Origin: JAZKIX01 sp040384645
Lineage (GTDB): Bacteria > Pseudomonadota > Gammaproteobacteria > Burkholderiales > Burkholderiaceae_D
Assembly: GCA_040384645.1 (NCBI GenBank)
Contig: JAZKIX010000041.1
Location: 1-64,000, forward strand
Length of the DNA stretch: 64,000 nucleotides
Direction of reading: 5' to 3'
The notes beneath the pieces were generated by a model. It made no database searches. It saw nothing but the letters and a program-made list of their open reading frames with translations, and had not been told where the DNA came from. Positions within the stretch are counted from its first letter, which is position 1, and the number at the start of each line of letters is the position of its first letter. Shown in pieces: positions 54,288 to 63,100 of this stretch. A program made the translations under genes and the position numbers.

Positions 54288-54513
54288 TTATTTTGCGGGA
54301 CGCGTCGCGATGATTTGTCTATAGCGGCGCACCGGCTGGCCAGCCGGGATGGCAGCGGTGGCGATCTTGTGGCCGGCGGGAACCAAGCCCGCGATGGCCA
54401 CGTTTTCCGCTGTCAAATGGGGGCCCGATATCAGTTGCATGGGCGCGATCACGAGGTTGTCGAACGGGCGGATGGTGGGTAGCGGTGGGTTGTTTTTGGT
54501 TCTTGGGATTCAT
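54288..54513 (-). pseudogene. Remnant of UxaA-type altronate/galactarate dehydratase (SAF domain)
   Basis: In one minus-strand frame the segment IRPFDNLVIAPMQLISG, then ENVAIAGLVPAGHKIATAAI and PAGQPVRRYRQIIATR is a typical SAF domain, the N-terminal or small subunit of UxaA-family sugar-acid dehydratases. It stops at TAA 54288-54290 right after the domain. The only ATG (54513) is in a different frame (MNPKNQK), so a frameshift just after the start has broken it. Upstream of an intact KDG kinase, it points to lost sugar-acid catabolism. Confidence 0.65.
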
Positions 54514-54621
54514 GGTCGGTCACGGAATTTTTTATGGTTGCATGCATAGCAGATATATAGGGGCGCGATTAGCGTGACAATGAGGCCGGTTGTCTTCTTC
54601 CTCTCGGGCCGAGTGCCTTGA

Positions 54622-54940
54622 AAGGGAGGGAACGCTCGTAGTGATGATGGTGTGGATCTGCCTGGCGCTGTGGTTGCCGGCAGCAAGTTGTTATGGCCGC
54701 AAACTGAATATATAGAGGCTTGCCTGGCGCGTGCCGAATGGCTGGGCGATGCACAAGTATACAATCACGCATACACCCACATCGTAGCCATGCGGCGCCA
54801 CTTTACTAAAGCCGACCGCGCTAGCTGGTATAACCAATTGACGTGCTCTGGACAGCGGATGCAAAGCGCCACGCCGGTAGGGTTTTGTACCATTTATTTC
54901 TGACGCTGGCGGAGATGATTCGCTGTCAATCGCAGCGGCC
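54622..54940 (+). pseudogene. Remnant of AGE-family sugar epimerase/isomerase
   Basis: The frame at 54652 gives SKLLWPQTEYIEACLARAEW then LGDAQVYNHAYTHIVAMRRH and ATPVGFC, the C-terminal part of an N-acylglucosamine 2-epimerase-like enzyme (R/KLWPQTE motif). Just after it a frameshift is evident: the other frame reads YHLFLTLAEMIR, the normal family end, while this one stops at TGA. The N-terminal two thirds are missing. It lies 35 bp before the KDG kinase. Confidence 0.65.
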
Positions 54941-54975
54941 ACGCAGCGCGCCTGCCCTTACTTCGGAAGCAAGTT

Positions 54976-55935
54976 ATGTCAGTTGATCCAGTAAACACAG
55001 ACAAACGTTTCGATATCGTCGCACTGGGCGAGCCTTTGATCGAATTCAATGAAATCGCACCGGAGCAATATCGTCAGGGCTTCGGCGGCGATACCGCCAA
55101 TTTTGCCGTCGCTGCTGCGCGCCAAGGTGCGCGGGTGGCGTACTGCACCCGCGTTGGCGATGATGGTTTCGGCCGCAAATTGCTCGACCTATGGCGCCAT
55201 GAAGGCATCGATACTTCGGGCGTGCAGACTGATGCGGCAGCGCATACCGGTGTCTATTTCGTGACACATGGCGTCGATGGCCATGCCTTTGAATATTTGC
55301 GTGCCGGCTCGGCCGCCAGCCGCATGCAAGTAAGTGATTTGCCGCTTGAAGTGATCGCTGACACGCATTATTTCCATGTATCCGGTATTAGTCAGGCGAT
55401 CAGCGCCAGTGCCTGCGATGCGGTATTTGCCGCCATTGCCGTGGCGCGTGCAGCCGGTGCCCGTATCAGTTACGACCCTAATTTGCGCCTGCGCTTATGG
55501 TCGTTGAACGATGCTCGTAGCGTGGTCGAAAAGACGATTCCTCTGTGCGATGTATTCTTGCCCAGTCTGGATGAAGCCATGACCCTGGCTGGCGTGAGTA
55601 CGCGTGACGCCGTGTTCGACTGGTGTGCATATTGCGGCGCGCAGCAAGTGGTGCTCAAGTGCGGCGCAGAAGGTGCCTGGGTTTGGCAACGCCTTGATGG
55701 CATGGCGCGTCATGTACCAGGCATTGCGGTGCAGGCGGTCGATGCCACCGGCGCCGGCGATTGTTTCGATGGCACGCTGATGACGCGCTTGGCGGCGGGC
55801 GACGGCTTGATCGACGCGGTGCGTTATGCCAACGTCGCGGCGGCACTCTCGACCACCGGTTATGGCGCTGTAGCGCCGATCCCTGATCATGCGACGGTCT
55901 TGATCCATCTGGCGAACGCCTTATTGATGGTGTAG
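54976..55935 (+). CDS. kdgK: 2-dehydro-3-deoxygluconokinase (PfkB family)
   Basis: A 319-aa sugar kinase that phosphorylates 2-keto-3-deoxygluconate, feeding the lower Entner-Doudoroff route. It has VALGEPLIEFNE, the substrate motif GFGGDTANFAVAAARQG, RVGDDGFG, the ISYDPNLRLRLWS strand and the anion-hole motif DATGAGDCFDG with the catalytic Asp. It is intact although the dehydratase and epimerase genes beside it are broken. It starts about 35 bp after the epimerase remnant. Sugar specificity is inferred from family resemblance. Confidence 0.88.
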   Translation: MSVDPVNTDKRFDIVALGEPLIEFNEIAPEQYRQGFGGDTANFAVAAARQGARVAYCTRVGDDGFGRKLLDLWRHEGIDTSGVQTDAAAHTGVYFVTHGVDGHAFEYLRAGSAASRMQVSDLPLEVIADTHYFHVSGISQAISASACDAVFAAIAVARAAGARISYDPNLRLRLWSLNDARSVVEKTIPLCDVFLPSLDEAMTLAGVSTRDAVFDWCAYCGAQQVVLKCGAEGAWVWQRLDGMARHVPGIAVQAVDATGAGDCFDGTLMTRLAAGDGLIDAVRYANVAAALSTTGYGAVAPIPDHATVLIHLANALLMV

Positions 55936-55983
55936 TTAATTGCTTTAAATTGACGGGCTACGGCAGCTAGATCGCCGTAGCGG

Positions 55984-56141
55984 CACTGGACACGTGAGGC
56001 ACCAACGACGCGACCGTCACCGGCAGCGCCAAGAACACCATGCTAGGGTCGACCTATACGGTTGGTAGTGCGATAGAGGCTAATTCGGGCAACAGCGCTT
56101 TAGACCTCGGTATGCGTCATACCTTCGAAGCGACCACGTGA
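55984..56141 (+). pseudogene. Possible C-terminal remnant of a general porin
   Basis: After a stop in the same frame, the segment GTNDATVTGSAKNTML, then STYTVGSAIEANSGNSALDL and GMRHTF resembles the last two strands of a Burkholderiales porin, which normally end in GxRHxF. Here the frame runs four residues past the Phe (EATT) before TGA, so the native stop is lost. The rest of the gene is absent. Moderate to low confidence. Confidence 0.4.
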
Positions 56142-56157
56142 TGTTTTGAGTAATTTA

Positions 56158-56227
56158 CGCGGGACGAGAATCCGGCCTTTGCCGGAATTTCGGAGGCTTG
56201 GCCGTGTTGGCCTCTGTTCGTCCCGCG
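56158..56227. other. Branched inverted-repeat structure
   Basis: An outer stem CGCGGGACGA / TCGTCCCGCG (56158-56167 and 56218-56227) encloses two hairpins, TCCGGC/GCCGGA (56171-56186) and GAGGC/GCCTC (56193-56214). A T-rich GTTGTTTTT follows. It could be an elaborate terminator for the lost porin gene or a small structured RNA. Confidence 0.6.
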
Positions 56228-56340
56228 TTGTTTTTGGTTAATTTGCGTCTCATCCACACCTCGTAGTATCAAAGCCCCTTGCTGACTAGCACCCGCCATG
56301 TTGGTAGGTGGCAAAATTTCCAACTAATTTTTTACAAAGC

Positions 56341-56369
56341 TTGACTTCGTTCAGATCGTCTTTTATATT
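56341..56369 (+). promoter_or_regulatory. Promoter of the ArsR-SRPBCC operon
   Basis: TTGACT (56341-56346), exactly 17 bases, TATATT (56364-56369). The predicted start of transcription falls on or next to the ATG at 56377, implying a leaderless transcript. Confidence 0.7.
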
Positions 56370-56390
56370 CAACTATATGGTTGAATATAA
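56363..56390. promoter_or_regulatory. Palindromic operator over the start codon
   Basis: Perfect 11-bp arms TTATATTCAAC and GTTGAATATAA around a six-base centre, TATATG, that contains the start codon itself. It overlaps the -10 box, ideal for autorepression by the ArsR-type product. Confidence 0.85.
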
Positions 56391-56757
56391 ATCCCCTTCC
56401 GAATCCGCCAAGACGTCCGAGCGGCTAGACGCTGCTTTCAGTGCGATGGCCGACCCGACGCGGCGTGCGATTCTTGCAAGCCTGTCCTTGGCCGACGCGC
56501 GCGTTACCGAGATCGCCAGCGATTTTCCGGTGTCGCTCAATGCTATTTCCAAGCACATCAAGATCCTCGAACGTGCCGAGCTTGTGCGGCGTACGGTGCA
56601 GGGGCGCGACCATATTCTTTCGCTTAATGCTGACGCCATGATCGACGCGGCTGTATGGATCGAGTATTACCGCCAGTTCTGGAACGATCAGCTGGCGTCC
56701 CTTGAAAACTTTGTCATCAACCAGCGCGAGAGCGCAAAGAAAGGAACATCAAAATGA
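56377..56757 (+). CDS. ArsR/SmtB family transcriptional regulator
   Basis: A 126-aa repressor with a winged helix-turn-helix (about residues 18-95): FSAMADPTRRAILASLSLA, then VTEIASDFPVSLNAISKHIK and LERAELVRRTVQGRDHILSL. There is no CxC metal site, so it belongs to the non-metal branch (SdpR-like) that travels with SRPBCC genes. The start ATG 56377 lies inside the operator and at the predicted transcript start. It overlaps the SRPBCC gene by four bases. Confidence 0.9.
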   Translation: MVEYKSPSESAKTSERLDAAFSAMADPTRRAILASLSLADARVTEIASDFPVSLNAISKHIKILERAELVRRTVQGRDHILSLNADAMIDAAVWIEYYRQFWNDQLASLENFVINQRESAKKGTSK

Positions 56758-57194
56758 GTGCAGTCGCCAGTGTCCCCACCATCACCATCAAACGTAGGAT
56801 CGCCGCCCCGGCGCAACAATTATTCGATGCATGGCTAAATCCAAGCTCATTGGCAGAATGGATGCGCCCCTGTTCCAGCGGCACTACACGCTCCACCGTC
56901 AAGGTCGATGCACGCGAAGGCGGCGCTTTCGAAATCGTGATGCATGTGCCGTCGGGGCCGGTTTGTCATATAGGCATCTACCAGACCATCGACGCGCCGC
57001 GCCGTCTCGCTTTCACCTGGAATTCGCCTCACGCCGGCCAGCAAGACTCGCTGGTGACGGTCGATTTCAATCCCGATGGCGAAGCCACCGAAGTCGTCAT
57101 TACGCACGAGCGCTTGCCTGAAGCGGCAATGGCCGGACATACAGGAGGATGGATCGAAATTCTGGAATCGTTGGCGCAAAAGATCAATGTCTGA
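56754..57194 (+). CDS. SRPBCC domain protein (AHSA1-like)
   Basis: A 146-aa protein of the START/Bet v1-like SRPBCC fold, in the branch related to activators of Hsp90 ATPase: ITIKRRIAAPAQQLFDAWLN, then WMRPCSSGTTRSTVKVDARE, GGAFEIVMHVP and the C-terminal helix GHTGGWIEILESLAQKI. Probably binds a small hydrophobic ligand (inference). It forms a two-gene operon with the ArsR-type regulator, a very common pairing. Confidence 0.9.
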   Translation: MSAVASVPTITIKRRIAAPAQQLFDAWLNPSSLAEWMRPCSSGTTRSTVKVDAREGGAFEIVMHVPSGPVCHIGIYQTIDAPRRLAFTWNSPHAGQQDSLVTVDFNPDGEATEVVITHERLPEAAMAGHTGGWIEILESLAQKINV

Positions 57195-57542
57195 TTCTTG
57201 CTGTTGACGCTCGCACGAGATAGAGCAGCATAAGGCTGTGCCGTTAATGGGTCTAGGGCAACTGTCGTGTGCAAGATGGAATGCGCTCGCCATCGTCGCT
57301 TTCAAAGTGAGAGAGTCGCTTACCAGAACAAGTCACAGAAAGCGCGCCTTGGTTGGGTCTAACACACTCTTCCATCGAGCACGATGCGACTTCGGTTTAT
57401 CATTTCTCAGTTTTCCTACTCGTGTCCCATTGCTCTGCTTGGTCTCAGGCGCAGCGTATTCCAAGTTCTGATCCCGCCAGAGCGTGTTGCGGCAAGCCGT
57501 TTCACCATTTCTCTTCTTCAAACATTACGCTACAGTCAAGTC
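57195..57542. other. Intergenic region
   Basis: 348 bp between SRPBCC and GNAT genes. A frame remains open across part of it, but nothing resembles a known protein or regulatory site. Confidence 0.4.
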
Positions 57543-57995
57543 ATGCACATTTCATTAGAGTCGCCAAATCAAACTGAAGTCCGGCAACTGATCGAAGCAC
57601 TCGATGCCTATCAAAAACCGCTCTATCCAGCCGAGAGTCATCACGGGATCGATATCGCCGCACTGTCGGCACCGAATGTGTTTTTCGCAGTGACAAGAGA
57701 TGAGCGTGGTCAAGCCGTTGCTTGTGGCGCCATCGTTGTCGAAGCCAATTATGGTGAACTCAAACGTATGTACACAAACCCAGTACACCGAGGAAAAGGC
57801 ATAGCACGAGCCATTCTTTGCTTTCTGGAAGCTGCGGCGCAAGAGAAAGGTTGCTCACTATTCGTGCTGGAGACGGGTTACCTTCAACCCGAAGCAATTG
57901 CGTTGTATGCACGGTGTGGTTACGAGCGCTGTAGCCCGTTCGGCGAGTATGTAGAAGATCCAAACAGTGTCTTTATGCGGAAGAATTTGACATAA
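57543..57995 (+). CDS. GNAT family N-acetyltransferase
   Basis: A 150-aa acetyltransferase. The acetyl-CoA-binding strand-loop-helix reads ELKRMYTNPVHRGKGIARAI (R-G-K-G/I motif), followed by LETGYLQPEAIALYARCGY and a terminal SVFMRKNLT. The opening MHISLESPNQTEVRQLIEAL resembles small GNATs annotated with plant-type or ribosomal-protein substrates, but the substrate is unknown. ATG 57543 is the likely start; the long upstream extension to 57384 is not conserved-looking. Confidence 0.85.
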   Translation: MHISLESPNQTEVRQLIEALDAYQKPLYPAESHHGIDIAALSAPNVFFAVTRDERGQAVACGAIVVEANYGELKRMYTNPVHRGKGIARAILCFLEAAAQEKGCSLFVLETGYLQPEAIALYARCGYERCSPFGEYVEDPNSVFMRKNLT

Positions 57996-58363
57996 CTTTG
58001 CTGCGAGATGCGAGATTCCGGCAAACCGCGCACCAGCTCTTTTTCTCAAAAGTTGGGCTTAATGGTCGCGGTCAGTGCGCGAGGATTCGTATTTTCGCCC
58101 AGCCTTAGATAAGCCAGATCCGACACGCCATCTTCGGCGATGGCACCGTTCAATGCGTAATGCGCGTCTTGGCGTCCTTTTTATGGGGTCGATCAGCGCC
58201 GCCTTGCGCTTGGGTTTTACAAGTTTTCATCGCCGTGAAAGATCAATGCCACGCCAACTAAGTTGTTGGCGGCCGCCGCTCTTTTCAAAATGCTAGTCAG
58301 TCAATTTGTGCGTCTAGCAAGCGCACTGTGATCGCTGAGGGGCGGACTTATTTACTCTAGTGT
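57996..58363. other. Decayed or non-coding stretch
   Basis: A minus-strand frame near 58040-58175 ends LGENTNPRALTATIKPNF and a stop, resembling the terminal strand of an outer-membrane barrel (final Phe), with an in-frame stop about 44 codons earlier. Possibly a barrel or TonB-receptor remnant; too short to be sure. Confidence 0.3.
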
Positions 58364-58439
58364 AAATATTACTCCCCTATGTATTTTTAGAGCCGCAGTA
58401 AATACCTGCGGGATATGGGGTATTTTGTTACATACCCCC
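58364..58439 (+). repeat. 75-bp intergenic element, copy 10
   Basis: Hairpin arms AAATATTAC / GTATTTT, then GAGCCGC, TAAATAC, CTGCGGG, GTATTTTG and CATACCCCC. In this copy GGGGTAT can also pair with the terminal ATACCCC. Confidence 0.85.
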
Positions 58440-58517
58440 TATATTTCAGGGAAATAAGTGGATTGGTTGTTTTTATGGAAATTCTACATTCAAGCTTGCA
58501 AATTACTAGGCGCCCGT

Positions 58518-59093
58518 CTAATACAACTTAATTTCAAGAATTAACGCGGTCTTCCGATGCTGAATTCCGGCCTTAAATAGCGCTTTGGACACTTGATCAA
58601 TATCTTGTGTTTTTATGGAATACACATAATCACCGCCGTCTTGTGATTCCCAGCCGAACTCCTTCGGAATGACAATGTGCGCGATTGACTGATACAAAAA
58701 TGGTTGGCCCCCGGCACTTCTAAAGTCGCTAACGTTGGTCGATTGCAAATCTTCAGGATTTGGCATGCTTGAGTTCCAGTAATAGATACAGTCAGACAGC
58801 TTGTCGAACGTAGTCCAGCCGCACCAGGAATCGCTATACCGCGCTTGATGCGCGCCTTTTCCAAGAACGGATGCGCACACTTGGAAGAAGGCTTTCCATT
58901 CGTCGTCACTCATTTTCACTTTCGCTTTGAAATAAATTCCATGAAACACCCGCAGTATTATTTGGGCGTAAAACCGGCTTGCGGCTTGGCGCAAGGCAGT
59001 TGATAAGTGCGTTGTGATACTGTCGCCGAGCATAGGTGCTTCAGCATGAAAAATCCACACATAACGCCCGCCCTGCGCATCGCGCGCCGACAT
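58518..59093 (-). CDS. Hypothetical protein
   Basis: A 191-aa soluble protein with no signal peptide or membrane helix, beginning MSARDAQGGRYVWIFHAEAP. It is rich in aromatics (WCGWTTFDKLSDCIYYWNSS) and ends with a charged region. I recognise no family. The frame is open to 59201, but ATG 59093 is the first reasonable start and leaves room for the left flank of the RAYT gene. Its convergent neighbour upstream is the GNAT gene; the RAYT gene is divergent. Confidence 0.5.
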   Translation of the reverse strand: MSARDAQGGRYVWIFHAEAPMLGDSITTHLSTALRQAASRFYAQIILRVFHGIYFKAKVKMSDDEWKAFFQVCASVLGKGAHQARYSDSWCGWTTFDKLSDCIYYWNSSMPNPEDLQSTNVSDFRSAGGQPFLYQSIAHIVIPKEFGWESQDGGDYVYSIKTQDIDQVSKALFKAGIQHRKTALILEIKLY

Positions 59094-59126
59094 AAACCGT
59101 GCTGTGGGCGAAGACGCAATAGCTTG

Positions 59127-59144
59127 AATTAACTGGGGACAGAG
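59127..59144. repeat. Left flank of the RAYT gene
   Basis: AATTAACTGGGGACAGAG, about 60 bp before the transposase start, partly inverted at 60031-60053 on the other side (ACTCAGACCCCAATT). Such flanks are commonly seen around this class of transposase. Confidence 0.5.
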
Positions 59145-59203
59145 CCGGCCAGCATCGCTACAATACGCTCTGCTTAAATAATGGTGCCGTTCACGGTGCA
59201 CTC

Positions 59204-59929
59204 ATGGCTCGATTACCCAGACTCGTCGTTCCGTCGCATCCGCATCACGTGCTTCAGCGTGGGCACGACCGGCAGCCGGTGTTTCGTGACACTGCTGACT
59301 ATGCCGCTTATCTGGAATGGTTGCGCGAGGCTGCCAAGTTATATCGGGTGGCAATCCATGCTTATGTGTTGATGCCTAATCATATACATCTACTGGTGTC
59401 ACCTAGTGACGGCGATGGGCTGGGACGCATGATGCAATGGATTGGACGTTTTTACGTACCCTACTTCAATCACAAATATGGACGGGTCGGCACCTTGTGG
59501 GAAGGGCGGTTCAAGGCGTCAGTGTTAGAGACAGAACAATATTGCATGGCCTGTTGCCGCTACATCGAGTTAAATCCGGTGCGTGCTGGTCTGACCGCCA
59601 GTCCAGAAGAATATCCCTGGTCGAGTTATATGCATCACGCGGGGATCGCGGTGAATAGCTTGATCGTCGATCATCCCCAATATTGGGCATTGGGCAATAC
59701 ACCATTCGAGCGCGAAGCAGTTTATCGGGCTCTGGTCGAACAAGGCATCTCGCAAGATGCTTTAAAGATGCTCAACCAATCTTTGCTGAAGGGATGGGCG
59801 TTAGGCTCAGAAAATTTTAAGACTGAGCTGGAAAAACAAGTCCAACGCAGGGTGCAGCCAGCCAAGCGCGGGCGCAAATCACTTAAATCGACCATAAATC
59901 GCGCGATCAACGTCAATAATGCGAAATAA
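59204..59929 (+). CDS. REP-associated tyrosine transposase (RAYT)
   Basis: A 241-aa Y1/HUH-type transposase. It opens MARLPRLVVPSHPHHVLQRG, has the HUH metal motif LMPNHIHLLVSP, the active region FYVPYFNHKYGRVGTLWEGR with candidate catalytic Tyr, and the YCMACCRYIELNPVRAGL helix. RAYTs are single-copy relatives of IS200/IS605 that act on REP palindromes. No standard REP with a GTAG hairpin was seen at its borders, but the related GGGGACAGAG / CTCAGACCCC flanks are. Confidence 0.9.
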   Translation: MARLPRLVVPSHPHHVLQRGHDRQPVFRDTADYAAYLEWLREAAKLYRVAIHAYVLMPNHIHLLVSPSDGDGLGRMMQWIGRFYVPYFNHKYGRVGTLWEGRFKASVLETEQYCMACCRYIELNPVRAGLTASPEEYPWSSYMHHAGIAVNSLIVDHPQYWALGNTPFEREAVYRALVEQGISQDALKMLNQSLLKGWALGSENFKTELEKQVQRRVQPAKRGRKSLKSTINRAINVNNAK

Positions 59930-60030
59930 CACTTAGATTTCGCACTGTGCCAGTGCTTGTTTTGCCTCAATCTGGCGCATTGCGTCCCGACTATGTCCCT
60001 AATTTAAGAAAATGAAATTTCGCTTGCATT

Positions 60031-60053
60031 TAATTCGACTCAGACCCCAATTG
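60031..60053. repeat. Right flank of the RAYT gene
   Basis: TAATTCGACTCAGACCCCAA and following bases, inverted relative to the left flank. It lies just upstream of the gltB promoter. Confidence 0.5.
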
Positions 60054-60059
60054 TTTCGG

Positions 60060-60088
60060 TTGAAATTTCTGATGCGCTGCACTATCCT
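60060..60088 (+). promoter_or_regulatory. Candidate promoter of gltB
   Basis: TTGAAA (60060-60065), 17-base spacer, TATCCT (60083-60088), about 33 bp before the start codon. It lies beside the right RAYT flank. Confidence 0.5.
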
Positions 60089-60120
60089 CTAACCTTAATT
60101 CAAAATTGTGGTGGAGAATG

Positions 60121-63100
60121 ATGATGCATGCCCAAGGTTTGTACGACCCAGCTAATGAACACGATGCCTGCGGCGTAGGTTTTATCGCGCACATCAAAGG
60201 CAATAAGAGTCACTCCATCGTCGAGCAGGGTTTGCTGATCCTGAAGAATCTCGACCATCGGGGCGCAGTCGGTGCCGATAAGCTGATGGGCGATGGCGCT
60301 GGAATTTTGATTCAGGTGCCGGATCAGTATTACCGCGAAGAAATGGCAAAACAAGGCATTGCCTTGCCACCCCCCGGGGAATACGGTGTTGGCATGGTAT
60401 TTTTGCCGAAGGAACACGCTTCGCGCTTGGCTTGCGAACAAGAAATCGAGCGTGCCGTGCGCGCCGAAGGGCAGGTCGTCGTTGGCTGGCGCGATGTGCC
60501 TATCGATACCGATATGCCGATGTCGCCGACAGTGCGTAAAACTGAACCGATCATTCGCCAGATTTTCATCGGCCGCGGCCCGGACATCATGGTCACCGAC
60601 GCGCTGGAGCGCAAGTTGTACGTGATTCGCAAATCCTCCGGCCACGCAATCCAAGCATTGAACCTGATCCACGGAAAGGAATTTTTCGTGCCGTCGATGT
60701 CGGCCCGTACCGTTGTATATAAAGGCCTGTTGCTGGCTGACCAAGTCGGCGTGTATTACAAGGATCTGCAAGATGCGCGCTGCGTTTCTGCCCTAGCCTT
60801 GGTACATCAACGGTTCTCCACCAATACCTTCCCTGAATGGCCACTGGCCCACCCGTATCGCCTGATTGCGCACAACGGCGAAATCAACACGGTCAAAGGC
60901 AATTTCAACTGGATGCGCGCCCGCGAAGGCGTGATGAAATCGGCTGTTTTGGGCGACGATTTGAAAAAATTGTTCCCGCTGATCTATGAAGGTCAGTCCG
61001 ATACTGCCTGCTTCGACAATGCGCTCGAATTGTTGATCATGGCCGGTTATCCATTGGCGCAAGCGATGATGATGATGATTCCTGAGGCGTGGGAAAACCA
61101 CACCACGATGGATGATAATCGGCGCGCTTTTTACGAGTACCACGCCGCCATGATGGAGCCATGGGACGGCCCTGCTGCCATGGCGTTTACCGATGGCCGC
61201 CATATCGGCGGCACACTGGATCGCAATGGCTTGCGTCCTGCGCGCTACATCGTGACCGATGACGATCTGGTGGTAATGGCGTCCGAGTCGGGCGTATTGC
61301 CGATTCCCGAATCGAAAATCATCCAGAAATGGCGTTTGCAGCCGGGCAAGATGTTCTTGATCGATTTGGAAGCCGGCCGCATCATCGACGACAAGGAACT
61401 GAAGGACACCTTCGCCAACGCCAAACCATACAAGGCATGGATCAATTCAGTACGGATCAAGCTTGACGAGATCGAAGCCGAAGCAAAAATGGAGACATCG
61501 GCCGCTTCCCTGTTGGATCGTCAGCAGGCATTCGGTTACACCCAGGAAGATTTGAAATTTCTGATGACGCCGATGGCGGTAGCGGGCGAAGAGGCGATTG
61601 GTTCGATGGGTAACGATTCGCCGCTGGCGGTGATGTCGAACAAGCTCAAGCCTTTGTACAACTACTTCAAGCAGTTGTTCGCGCAAGTGACCAATCCGCC
61701 AATCGACCCGATTCGCGAAGCGATGGTGATGTCGCTGGTGTCGTTTGTCGGCCCCAAACCGAACTTGCTCGACACCAATAACATCAACCCACCGATGCGT
61801 CTGGAAGTATCGCAGCCGGTGCTGAACTTTACCGATATGGCGCGCTTGCGCGATATCAGTGTGCACACTGGTGGCAAGTTCCGCTCCTATGAGTTGAACA
61901 TTTGCTACCCGGTCGCATGGGGCGCCGACGGAATCGAAGCCCGTCTGGCCTCGCTGTGCGCCGAGGCGGTCGATGCCGTCAAGTCGGGACACAATATCCT
62001 GATCGTCTCGGATCGCAAGATCGATTCATCGCAAGTGGCGATCCCGGCTTTGCTGGCAACGTCGTCGGTGCATCAGCATCTGGTCAGCAAAGGTTTGCGC
62101 GCATCCACCGGCCTGGTGGTTGAAACCGGTTCGGCACGCGAAACCCATCACTTTGCCTTGCTGGCAGGTTACGGGGCGGAAGCGGTTCATCCTTACCTGG
62201 CTATGGAAACATTAGCTGCCATGGCCGCTACCTTGCCCGGCAATATCACGGCTGAAAAAGCGATCTACAACTACACCAAGGCGATTGGCAAGGGTTTGCT
62301 TAAAGTCATGTCGAAAATGGGTATCTCTACCTATATGTCGTATTGCGGCGCGCAGATTTTTGAAATCATCGGGCTGAACAAATCGTTGGTTGACAAGTAC
62401 TTCAAGGGCACCACCTCCAACGTCGAAGGCATCGGCGTATTTGAAGTGGCGGAAGAAGCATTGCGCCTGCACAATCTGGCATTTGGCGACGATCCGGTCT
62501 TGGCAAACGCGCTCGATGCCGGCGGCGAATACGCTTTCCGTGTCCGTGGCGAAGAACATATGTGGACGCCGGATGCGATTGCCAAGTTGCAGCATTCGAC
62601 CCGTTCCAACAACTTCAATACTTACAAGGAATATGCCCAGATCATCAATGATCAAAGCAAACGCCACTTGACCTTGCGCGGCTTGTTTGAGTTCAAGCTC
62701 GATCCATCGAAAGCAATTCCTTTGGATCAAGTCGAACCAGCCAAGGAAATCGTCAAGCGTTTCGCCACCGGCGCCATGTCGCTTGGCTCGATCAGCACCG
62801 AAGCGCATGCCACGCTGGCAGTGGCCATGAACCGGATCGGCGGCAAGTCCAATACCGGCGAAGGCGGCGAAGATCCGAATCGTTACGTCAATGAATTGAA
62901 AGGCATCCCGATCAAAAAGGGCGAGAGTCTGGCATCGGTCATCGGCCGCGATCGGGTGGAAGTCGATATTGCTTTGCAAGATGGCGATTCGCTGCGCTCG
63001 CGTATCAAGCAAGTCGCGTCTGGCCGTTTTGGCGTGACTGCCGAATACTTGAATTCTGCCGACCAAATTCAGATCAAGATGGCACAAGGCGCCAAGCCGG

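Noticed and set aside
58040..58175. Terminal strand of a TonB-dependent receptor
   Set aside because: Only about 44 codons with a final Phe; too short to claim, mentioned as an uncertain remnant.
2092..58439. The 75-bp element as a simple Rho-independent terminator or ordinary REP
   Set aside because: It occurs between divergent genes too, lacks a GC-rich stem with a T-run in most copies, has conserved blocks outside the hairpin and no GTAG signature.
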